Below, piece by piece: positions 1-4,894 of a stretch of DNA of 7,946 nucleotides (position 1 is the stretch's first letter; each line of letters begins with the position of its first letter). The position numbers and the translations under genes are program-made. A model generated the notes under the pieces. The model was not told the DNA's origin, searched no databases, and saw nothing but the letters and a program-made list of their open reading frames with translations. Source of the stretch: Desulfurococcales archaeon (GTDB lineage Archaea; Thermoproteota; Thermoprotei_A; Sulfolobales; AG1); assembly GCA_026990885.1 (NCBI GenBank), contig JALXCO010000062.1, forward strand, positions 1 to 7,946, read 5' to 3'.

Positions 1-45
1 GGATTATCGGTGATGAAGCAAGGAACTAACTTGGTTCTCGTCTAG
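1..45 (+). CDS. Possible C-terminal end of an upstream gene (partial)
   Basis: Frame 1 is open from the left edge to a TAG at 43-45 and would encode the last 14 residues of a protein, ending ...GTNLVLV. The other two plus frames close sooner, at bases 11-13 and 27-29. Fourteen codons are too few to show coding potential, and no family can be recognised. It is listed only because nothing else explains the first bases. The remainder up to base 104 holds a TTTATATA word at 84-91, which resembles an archaeal TATA box on the plus strand, but no gene starts at a suitable distance. Confidence 0.15.
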   Translation, partial: GLSVMKQGTNLVLV

Positions 46-104
46 AATAGAAGCCATGGTCCTACTTTGGAGGAAGGAGAAACTTTATATAGGGGATATT
101 TAAG

Positions 105-154
105 TGGCGGGTCCGCCGGGATTCGAGCCCGGGACCTCCGGCTCTGGAGACTGG
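105..154 (-). pseudogene. 3' part of a tRNA, Arg-like (tRNA remnant or attachment-site copy)
   Basis: Read on the minus strand this has a 5-bp T stem (116-120 with 128-132), a T loop with TCGAAT, a 5-base variable region (133-137), the 3' half of an acceptor stem (109-115), a G discriminator (108) and CCA (105-107). The anticodon loop (143-149) reads CTCCAGA. There is no D arm and no 5' acceptor strand; a GGGTCCG partner is absent from the window. It matches the intact tRNA-Arg at 1121-1170 at 42 of 50 positions, and all 8 differences are transitions. The anticodon stem has an A-C mismatch and the T loop begins with C instead of T, so it looks decayed. Similarity to Arg suggests an original CCG anticodon; read literally, CCA would mean Trp. 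A TTTATAA box lies only 3 bases before it on the minus strand (158-164), which fits a tRNA gene whose 5' half was deleted. The alternative is the distal attachment site of an element integrated in tRNA-Arg. Confidence 0.7.
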
Positions 155-168
155 CACTTATAAAGGAA

Positions 169-198
169 TGTCCCAGGAGCTGATAATAATCTGGGACA
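169..198. repeat. Inverted repeat TGTCCCAG / CTGGGACA, with a further TGGGACA copy at 233
   Basis: TGTCCCAG (169-176) and CTGGGACA (191-198) are perfect 8-base inverted repeats around a 14-base spacer. The core TGGGACA recurs at 233-239, 41 bases from the second copy, close to four DNA turns. It could be a hairpin in RNA or a set of protein-binding sites (repressor or recombinase arm sites). Only the symmetry and repetition are seen; the role is inference. Confidence 0.5.
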
Positions 199-236
199 GT
201 TACGATAGGAATTCATACCCATTATTAGTATATGGG

Positions 237-250
237 ACAATAAATATTGT
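237..250. repeat. 14-bp palindrome ACAATA-AA-TATTGT
   Basis: A perfect 6-base inverted repeat with a 2-base centre sits in the non-coding DNA upstream of the toxin-like pair and overlaps the third TGGGACA word. Its size and symmetry fit a dimeric repressor operator, but A+T-rich DNA yields such palindromes by chance and it lies about 180 bases from the first start codon. Confidence 0.3.
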
Positions 251-385
251 TTAAAGTATGGTTTTTTAAATTTTAGTTAGGGAAGGCATGTATTACATTA
301 ACGAGAATTAGATTGAAGCTATTTTTAGTCTTAGATGGTGACGGAGGTAGGAATAGCAGCGACTCTTATCACGGGTATAGCTAAC

Positions 386-409
386 GATATTTTAACTGGT
401 TTTAATAAT
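386..409 (+). promoter_or_regulatory. Candidate TATA region for the toxin-antitoxin-like pair
   Basis: ATATTTTAA (386-394) would place transcription start near 416, leaving a short leader that holds the GGGGTGGG ribosome-binding-like word (422-429) 3 bases before the TTG at 433. A second candidate, TTTTAATAA at 400-408, would give an almost leaderless message. Placement is by spacing only. Confidence 0.3.
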
Positions 410-432
410 AGTCTATGTAGCGGGGTGGGTTC

Positions 433-693
433 TTGGAGCCGATTGTACGTGAGAGCTTAGAGGTAATGCTTAGAAGGATTAATAGAGAGGCCGCGGTGGT
501 CGAGGCTAGGCTTCAAAGAATAGCTGCAAGGTTAGGCGTTGAGGATTGGAGGGAACTAGAGAAACTGCTCACTAGTAGAGGCATTGATAACCCGGAGATA
601 GATCTTCTCTGGCCGGAATACCTCTACCTGAAGAGGAGACTCAGAGAGCTAGAGGAGAGAAAGAAGCGTATATTAGCAATGCTTAAGGGATAA
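433..693 (+). CDS. Small charged helical protein, putative antitoxin partner of the TumE-like protein
   Basis: This is an 86-residue protein of unrecognised family. Its composition is strongly helical: Arg/Glu-rich amphipathic segments at about residues 5-34 and 60-85 look like coiled-coil or helical-hairpin arms, joined by a segment containing EDWRELEKLL and LLWPEYLYLKRRL. There is no signal peptide, membrane segment or metal-binding motif. The start is a TTG preceded by GGGGTGGG (422-429), a plausible Shine-Dalgarno-like word. Its stop lies 7 bases before the next start, so the two genes are almost certainly cotranscribed. A small charged helical protein encoded just upstream of a TumE/DUF6516 protein is the usual position of an antitoxin, and the role is inferred from that position. 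No helix-turn-helix or ribbon-helix-helix is evident, so if it regulates its own promoter it would need an unfamiliar DNA-binding mode. Confidence 0.75.
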   Translation: MEPIVRESLEVMLRRINREAAVVEARLQRIAARLGVEDWRELEKLLTSRGIDNPEIDLLWPEYLYLKRRLRELEERKKRILAMLKG

Positions 694-700
694 AGAGGGT

Positions 701-1075
701 TTGACGAGACTACGCCACGTATTAGACCTAGTCAACAGGCTTCTAGGCGAGTACAATCCTGTAGTCAGAGTCATTGAACACTATACCATGGATAAAGAAG
801 ACATAGAGTACTTAAACGTAAGGATAAACATCCCTCACGCCAACACGGTAGTGGTGATACGCGAGTACTGGCAAGGAGATAGTCTCGTAGCCTACGGGTA
901 CTACGTGAGGGCTCATGACAATGAGGAGTGGTGGGATAACCGGCCGCACCACCCAGAAATTCAAACGCATCCGCACCACAGACACCTAGGAGGAGAAGTA
1001 CATCCCCTACAAGACCCATCACTAGAAGAATTCCTAGACACTGTTAGGCGACTCCTTCACAAGCACTCTACTTAA
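701..1075 (+). CDS. TumE/DUF6516-family toxin-like protein
   Basis: This is a 124-residue protein. Residues 37-75 form alternating strands (YLNVRI, TVVVIREYW, LVAYGYYVRAH). They lead into the diagnostic block WWDNRPHHPEI (77-87) followed by HPHHRH (90-95), and a final helix at about 107-121 (LEEFLDTVRRLL). The succession of a short beta sheet, a DN.PHH.E motif, a P.H.H motif and a C-terminal helix, at this length, matches the TumE-type DUF6516 family, which is annotated as a toxin component of toxin-antitoxin systems. The clustered His residues (83, 84, 90, 92, 93, 95) and Asp79/Glu86 are candidate catalytic or metal-binding residues. The start is TTG at 701 after GAGGGT. It follows the 86-residue helical gene by 7 bases. 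Family membership is fairly secure from the motif; toxicity and target cannot be read from the sequence. Confidence 0.8.
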   Translation: MTRLRHVLDLVNRLLGEYNPVVRVIEHYTMDKEDIEYLNVRINIPHANTVVVIREYWQGDSLVAYGYYVRAHDNEEWWDNRPHHPEIQTHPHHRHLGGEVHPLQDPSLEEFLDTVRRLLHKHST

Positions 1076-1120
1076 AGCTACTTACCTCTATCCCGATACA
1101 AACAATAATAGAATGCTACG

Positions 1121-1198
1121 TGGCGGGCCCGCCGGGATTTGAACCCGGGACCCCCGGCTCCGAAGGCCGGTGCCCTTTCCTGGCTGGGCTACGGGCCC
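1121..1198 (-). tRNA. tRNA-Arg (anticodon UCG)
   Basis: The minus strand folds into a full cloverleaf of 78 bases including an encoded CCA: acceptor GGGCCCG/CGGGCCC (7 bp), D stem GCCC/GGGC, anticodon stem CCGGC/GCCGG with loop CTTCGGA (anticodon TCG), a 5-base variable region, T stem CCGGG/CCCGG with loop TTCAAAT, discriminator G, then CCA (1121-1123). All stems pair perfectly and there is no intron. A CTTATAAG box stands about 28 bases before the 5' end. Its 3' end faces the toxin-like pair, and its 3' part is duplicated at 105-154. Confidence 0.97.
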
Positions 1199-1487
1199 CT
1201 TATTTCTTTTGTGGATTATGCTCTTATAAGGTGTGTATTTTGGTTTATTGCTTATGTGTCTATGTGGATAATAGGTTGTTTCGGTATTTATAGGTGGTGG
1301 GATACACAGATCGGCAAATGCCTATAGGCTGGATTCAACGTTTATTTCTGGTGGTCTAGACATTTATGCGGTATTTAAGGTTCTGGATCGAGATTTGTGC
1401 TCCATGCAGGTAGTCAGGGCAATATGGCTGGCTATAGATCTATTGAGGTTAAGAGATCCTTGCCTACGTTCTGGCTTTTAGATATTA
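1199..1487. other. Gene-poor stretch between tRNA-Arg and the KaiC-like gene
   Basis: Apart from the tRNA promoter I see no supported feature. A plus-strand open frame running from inside the tRNA to 1327 would encode a Trp/Phe/Ile-rich hydrophobic stretch (about 1229-1300). It overlaps the tRNA antisense and has no ribosome-binding site, so I do not call it. Downstream frames close repeatedly. The DNA is T-rich and could hold decayed coding sequence, but no relic can be identified. Confidence 0.5.
1222..1231 (-). promoter_or_regulatory. TATA box of tRNA-Arg
   Basis: On the minus strand ACCTTATAAG (1222-1231) is centred about 28 bases before the tRNA 5' end at 1198, the expected archaeal spacing when transcription starts at or just before the mature end. 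The palindromic core is CTTATAAG (1223-1230). A similar CCTTTATAAG lies right beside the tRNA remnant (157-166). Confidence 0.65.
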
Positions 1488-1530
1488 ATGAGATATAAGC
1501 GCTTCTCCATGTCTCCACAGCTTAATCCTG

Positions 1531-1540
1531 ATTTTTATTT
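1531..1540 (+). promoter_or_regulatory. Candidate TATA box for the KaiC-like gene
   Basis: ATTTTTATTT lies about 42 bases before the chosen ATG at 1578, which would put transcription start near 1562 with a leader of about 16 bases. If this is the promoter, the longer frame from the ATG at 1488 cannot be the real start, because it lies upstream of the box. Confidence 0.3.
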
Positions 1541-1577
1541 GTTTCTTTACGTTTGCTTTATTCGGGTTTGGCCTGCA

Positions 1578-2324
1578 ATGGTTAAACGGATCTCCACCGG
1601 CGTCTTTGAGCTTGACTCGATGCTTGATGGCGGGGTTCCTGAGGGCTTCTTTGTAGCTGTTGTTGGCGAGCCCGGCACCGGCAAGAGTGTGTTATCTATG
1701 CGCTTTATTCATCAGGGGCTTGTTGAGGGTTCCGGCGGTATCTACGTTACGACTGAGCAGGATCGCGGATCTATAGTTGAGCAAGCCAAGACATTCGGCT
1801 GGGACTGGGAGCCCTTCCTTGGTAGGGGGCTGATCATTATAGATGCCCTAGAGCCCAAATCAACAGATCCCTGGAGCCTCCCCGAGATGGATATTGAGCA
1901 CATGATCAGTAAGGTTATAGAGGCTAAGAAGCATCTGGGCTACAGGCCGGCCAGGCTGGTTGTGGACTCGATCTCTGCGTTCTGGCTAGATAAGCCAGCC
2001 CTAGCCAGGAAATACAGCTACACGGTCAAAAGGATCCTGGGTAAATGGAACCTCACAGCTTACCTTGTGTCACAGTACGCAATAACCACAGCAATGGCCT
2101 TCGGATGGGGCGTGGAGCATATCGCCGACGGGATATTCAGGTTTAGGAGAAGGATAGTTAGGGGAGAGCTCAAGAGGTACTTCATCATAGAGAAGATGAG
2201 GCACACGAACCACGACACTAGGATGTATGAGATCGATATAAAGCCCGGGAGGGGTATAGTATTCGTGAAGCCTGTTGAGGATATAGATATATATGATATG
2301 GAGAGGGAGTACAGGATCCACTAA
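1578..2324 (+). CDS. Single-domain KaiC/RadA-like ATPase (RecA superfamily)
   Basis: This is a 248-residue RecA-fold ATPase of the KaiC-like family that is expanded in archaea. Typical N-terminal residues KRISTGVFELDSMLDGGVP precede Walker A GEPGTGKS (30-37). TTEQ follows with a candidate catalytic Glu60, and Walker B RLVVDS ends in Asp130. One such domain is present, whereas the circadian KaiC has two. The C-terminal part holds basic strands (FRFRRRIVRGELKRYFIIEKMR, about 190-211) and an acidic end. I chose the ATG at 1578 because family similarity begins there; the frame also reaches an ATG at 1488, but the 30 extra residues are hydrophobic, family-unlike, and would start upstream of the likely promoter. 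Members are linked to archaeal signalling, motility and repair, and the exact role here is unknown. The gene converges with the ComA-like gene, leaving 6 bases between stops. Codons in the first third end in T more often than in the rest. Confidence 0.9.
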   Translation: MVKRISTGVFELDSMLDGGVPEGFFVAVVGEPGTGKSVLSMRFIHQGLVEGSGGIYVTTEQDRGSIVEQAKTFGWDWEPFLGRGLIIIDALEPKSTDPWSLPEMDIEHMISKVIEAKKHLGYRPARLVVDSISAFWLDKPALARKYSYTVKRILGKWNLTAYLVSQYAITTAMAFGWGVEHIADGIFRFRRRIVRGELKRYFIIEKMRHTNHDTRMYEIDIKPGRGIVFVKPVEDIDIYDMEREYRIH

Positions 2325-2330
2325 TGGAGA

Positions 2331-3143
2331 TTACCTCCCAAACCTCACCTTTCCCCAGGGCTCCTTGGGAGCCCACAGCCCGGTTCTGATGGCGGTGAGC
2401 TCAAGGATCTGTGAGTGATCTATGAAGAGATTAACGCGGGGGCCAAAGGTGTAGATATACCACCTGAAGACATCCCTCTCGGCAGCCTCAAACATGAGCC
2501 TCTCAACACCGAACCTCCTAACCAGATCCTCAATAATATCGGTGCGCCACTTATCCACGCCCTCGGTTATGCCTTCAGACTCAACCATGATCATCCATGC
2601 ACCAGCAGAGAGGTATGTCTCGATATCTCTAACCATATGCTCGTGGGAAAGATCCTCTGTCCTCCACCCCTCAACACCGCCACCAGCACCCTTAACCAGG
2701 GTGACCTCCGGCTTAGGCTTCAAGCCCGAGTGCTTAATTGCTTTAACGATCTCAACCTTATCCCTGTCATCGATCTCTATAAACCCGCTTGAGACCTCAA
2801 CTATATCGAACTCGAGGGACTTAGCCTCCTCAAGATATCTCTCGAAGGCATCAACCCCCTGGGATAGAACCTTCTCCGTGAACCCACCGGTCGAAACCTG
2901 GATACCGTAGTCGTGGCACATCCTATTTATCTCTAGAACAATTCTTCTGGGGTGGAGCCTCATAGATCCTCCGGCATACTTGAATATATCTATATACTCC
3001 CCCGCTATATCGAAGAGCTCCCTAAGATAGGTTGGAGTCACAACGGTGTAGTAGCTACCCCTGATCTCTGTGATATGGCTCCTCCTAGGCTTCGGCGGGA
3101 GCTCCTCTATCTCTATGAACTCAAACGCCTTCAGGCCCGCCAC
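2331..3143 (-). CDS. Phosphosulfolactate synthase (ComA) family protein
   Basis: This 270-residue TIM-barrel protein has the signature segments of the ComA family, which in methanogens adds sulfite to phosphoenolpyruvate to give (2R)-phospho-3-sulfolactate, the first step of one coenzyme M pathway. Visible segments are KPRR (18-21), IDIFKYAGGS (51-60, with Lys55 in the conserved lysine position), CHDYGIQVSTGGFTE (76-90), DIVEVSSGFIEI (113-124), GLKPKPEV (140-147) and a VESEGI segment near 190. Length is normal for the family. The start is GTG at 3143; no better in-frame start precedes the conserved region. No other coenzyme M gene is visible here, and plants have a homologue (HSA32) tied to heat tolerance, so the cellular product is uncertain. 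The gene is divergent from the dioxygenase operon and shares its 95-base control region. A weak TATA-like AGATAATA (about 3172-3180, minus) could serve it. Confidence 0.88.
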   Translation of the reverse strand: MAGLKAFEFIEIEELPPKPRRSHITEIRGSYYTVVTPTYLRELFDIAGEYIDIFKYAGGSMRLHPRRIVLEINRMCHDYGIQVSTGGFTEKVLSQGVDAFERYLEEAKSLEFDIVEVSSGFIEIDDRDKVEIVKAIKHSGLKPKPEVTLVKGAGGGVEGWRTEDLSHEHMVRDIETYLSAGAWMIMVESEGITEGVDKWRTDIIEDLVRRFGVERLMFEAAERDVFRWYIYTFGPRVNLFIDHSQILELTAIRTGLWAPKEPWGKVRFGR

Positions 3144-3199
3144 CCCTAATATATATTGGTGCTATGCATGGTATTATCTATAGAGCTTTACAAAGTAAA

Positions 3200-3208
3200 T
3201 TTATAAAG
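3200..3208 (+). promoter_or_regulatory. TATA box of the dioxygenase-esterase operon
   Basis: TTTATAAAG is centred about 35 bases before the ATG at 3239, placing transcription start near 3230 and leaving a leader of some 9 bases or fewer. It lies in the 95-base region between two divergent genes (3144-3238), so any operator here could act on both. Confidence 0.6.
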
Positions 3209-3238
3209 AAACTAACCAATATATACCCATGACAGAAG

Positions 3239-4201
3239 ATGAAGAGAGACAGGATACTCGGGATACACCACGTAACCGCGATCTCCAGAGATCCCCAGGA
3301 AAACCTCAACTTCTATACAGGGGTCCTAGGGCTCAGGCTGGTTAAGATCTCGGTTAACCAAGACGATCCAACAGCATACCACTTCTTCTACGCAGACGAG
3401 CAGGGGACCCCAGGAACAGACATAACATTCTTCATATACCCAAACGCATCAAAGGGGGTTGCGGGCACAGGACAGGTTAAAGAGGTGTCGCTCAACATAC
3501 CCAGCGAGTCTATAGACTACTGGCTGCAGAGGCTGCAGAGATACGGGGTGAGGTTCAGGGGTCCCCGGAGGACAGATGATGGCCTGGCTATAGAGCTAGA
3601 GGACCCCGACGGCCTAAACCTAAGGCTGATCGGCAGAAGCGACATAGGGGATATAGCGAGGCCCTGGGAGAAGGGGCCTGTGCCCCGTGAACACGCCATA
3701 AGGGGGCTGTTTGGTGTGTTGATTAGTGTCGATAGCTGTAGGCATAGCGGGTGGTTCCTTGAGGAGGTGCTTGGGTTCAGAAAGATCTATGAGGGGCCAG
3801 GCAGGCATAGGTATGTAGCAGACGATGGTGGGCCCTCAAAGATTATAGATGTGGAATGCACCGATACGTCTCCGGGATCGATAGGATACGGATCTGTGCA
3901 TCATGTTGCGTGGAGGGTTAAAGATCCTGAAACCCAGATCATGTATAGAGAGAAGCTCGAAAAACTAGGATTCTACGTAACACCAGTGATAGACAGGAAG
4001 TGGTTCAGATCTATCTACTTCAGGGAGCCAGGATACGTTCTTTACGAGATAGCCACAGACGGCCCTGGATTCCAGATAGATGAGCCACCAGAAGAGCTGG
4101 GCACAAAGCTGGTCCTTCCAGAGTGGCTTGAGGATATGAGGGAAGCCATAGAGAGAAGCCTGCCAAAAATAAATATCCCCAACCCAGAAAACTGGAGATG
4201 A
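3239..4201 (+). CDS. Ring-cleaving dioxygenase, MhqO-like (vicinal-oxygen-chelate superfamily)
   Basis: This 320-residue protein has two glyoxalase/VOC modules. Module 1 (about 5-135) opens with GIHHVTAIS (8-16) followed by NLNFYTGVLGLRLVK and closes with ELEDPDGLNLRL. Module 2 (about 150-285) has FGVLISVDS, GYGSVHHVAWRV with His222, and YVLYEIATDGPGF with Glu270. In this superfamily the metal is held by His and Glu residues at such positions (candidates His11, His222, Glu270). Length and ending are typical of the MhqO/MhqA ring-cleaving dioxygenases, which open hydroquinone-type rings using a divalent metal, probably Fe(II) or Mn(II), in the cytoplasm. Substrate specificity cannot be read. 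The start is the ATG at 3239; an ATG at 3229 is in another frame. The esterase gene follows after 3 bases, as expected for an operon. Codons in the module-2 start (about 3700-3900) end in T or G more often than those in module 1. Confidence 0.9.
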   Translation: MKRDRILGIHHVTAISRDPQENLNFYTGVLGLRLVKISVNQDDPTAYHFFYADEQGTPGTDITFFIYPNASKGVAGTGQVKEVSLNIPSESIDYWLQRLQRYGVRFRGPRRTDDGLAIELEDPDGLNLRLIGRSDIGDIARPWEKGPVPREHAIRGLFGVLISVDSCRHSGWFLEEVLGFRKIYEGPGRHRYVADDGGPSKIIDVECTDTSPGSIGYGSVHHVAWRVKDPETQIMYREKLEKLGFYVTPVIDRKWFRSIYFREPGYVLYEIATDGPGFQIDEPPEELGTKLVLPEWLEDMREAIERSLPKINIPNPENWR

Positions 4202-4204
4202 GCC

Positions 4205-4894
4205 ATGGAGGGGGAGATAGCTGGAGAGGAGCTCGGGTATAGATACATCTATATCCCATCAAGAACAGGCAAAGCCCCCACACTCCTACTCCTCCACGGT
4301 ATGGGCGGTAGTGAGCGTGATCTCATACCGCTAGCTAAGACAGTTTCGCCAGAGTCACCGGTGCTAAGCCTAAGGGGTAAGGTTGTTGAGAACGGGCTAA
4401 GAAGATTCTTCAGGAGGATAGGTGAGGGGGTTTACGATGTCGAGGACCTCCACTACAGATCTAACGAGATAGCGGATCTAATAGATATAGCCTCAAGAAA
4501 ACACGGTTTCGATAGAGCAAGGATTATAGCTATAGGATACTCCAACGGAGCCAACATGTCTGTGGCTATAGCCCTCATTAGGCCAGGCGCACTGTATGGA
4601 GCCGTATTGATTAGGCCCCTGTTCCCGCTAGATATAGGCAGGGAAAGGCTTGCGGGGACCCCCATACTCATACTTGCTGGCAGGAGAGATAGGATCGCTC
4701 CGCCGCAAGAATCCATCAAGCTAGCCGAGAGACTCAAGCGTAAAGGTGCATCGGTCGAGCTACATATTCTAGATGCTGGCCACGAGATTACGGATAGGGA
4801 TATAGAACTGATAAGGGGATGGATCGAGAGGGTGGGGTATGATAGATCTAGGGAGGGCAGCATGGATATAGCCGGGTTAAGCGGGATCATATAG
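4205..4894 (+). CDS. Alpha/beta-hydrolase, MhqD-like carboxylesterase
   Basis: This is a 229-residue cytoplasmic serine hydrolase of the phospholipase/carboxylesterase group. After a short N-terminal strand region, LLLLHGMGGSE (about 27-37) forms the oxyanion region. GYSNG (111-115) carries nucleophile Ser113, and Asp162 in GRRDRIAPP and His193 in DAGHEI complete the triad. The family acts on ester or lactone bonds. MhqD-type members are co-regulated with MhqO-type dioxygenases in Bacillus, so the pair here probably acts on the same aromatic or quinone-derived compound. The start is the ATG at 4205, 3 bases after the dioxygenase stop, with GGAGATGAG acting as a ribosome-binding site across that stop. 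Its 3' end overlaps the convergent MFS gene by 8 bases. The last 20 or so residues after the final helix look unstructured. Confidence 0.9.
   Translation: MEGEIAGEELGYRYIYIPSRTGKAPTLLLLHGMGGSERDLIPLAKTVSPESPVLSLRGKVVENGLRRFFRRIGEGVYDVEDLHYRSNEIADLIDIASRKHGFDRARIIAIGYSNGANMSVAIALIRPGALYGAVLIRPLFPLDIGRERLAGTPILILAGRRDRIAPPQESIKLAERLKRKGASVELHILDAGHEITDRDIELIRGWIERVGYDRSREGSMDIAGLSGII

Larger units (their letters stand above)
155..432. other. A+T-rich non-coding stretch with short inverted and direct repeats
   Basis: No convincing gene lies between the tRNA remnant and the first cassette gene. The stretch is visibly richer in A+T than the surrounding genes. It holds three copies of one 7-base word (TGTCCCA at 169-175; its reverse complement TGGGACA at 192-198 and 233-239), an ACAATA-AA-TATTGT palindrome at 237-250, and T/A-rich words near 386-409 that could be the promoter of the downstream pair. 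A 41-codon open frame (335-460) overlaps the next gene in another frame and is not called. Confidence 0.6.
105..1198. mobile_element. Possible small integrated element bounded by tRNA-Arg-derived direct repeats
   Basis: A 50-base direct repeat (105-154 and 1121-1170, 84% identical) brackets about 0.97 kb with two small genes and A+T-rich DNA. The polarity is that expected of tRNA-targeted integration: a complete tRNA at one end with its 3' end facing the insert, and a copy of only the tRNA 3' part at the far end in the same orientation. No integrase gene lies between the repeats, so if this was an element it is either a decayed remnant or one mobilised in trans. The 16% divergence is high for attachment sites and allows the other reading, two neighbouring tRNA-Arg genes of which one decayed. 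Confidence 0.3.

Noticed and set aside
4..57. 17-codon minus-strand frame after a CTATATAAAG box (83-92)
   Set aside because: The promoter spacing is acceptable, but the peptide is too short and shows no family features.
10..60. Box C-like GTGATGA (10-16), possible C/D guide RNA
   Set aside because: No CTGA box D or D' and no second box C follow at a guide-RNA distance.
335..460. 41-codon open frame (starting MVTEVGIAATLITGIA) in front of the toxin-like pair
   Set aside because: It has no ribosome-binding site, overlaps the better supported 86-residue gene in another frame, and has no recognisable family. It could be a decayed gene start, but nothing proves it.
1139..1327. 62-codon plus-strand frame with a hydrophobic centre
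   Set aside because: It begins inside the tRNA-Arg gene on the opposite strand, has no ribosome-binding site, and T-rich DNA gives hydrophobic codons by chance.
2415..2910. Long plus-strand frames across the ComA-like gene
   Set aside because: They are antisense shadows of a well supported gene whose translation matches the ComA family along its whole length.
4453..4890. 145-codon minus-strand frame across the esterase gene
   Set aside because: It is a Ser/Ile/Leu-rich antisense shadow; the plus frame has a complete catalytic triad.
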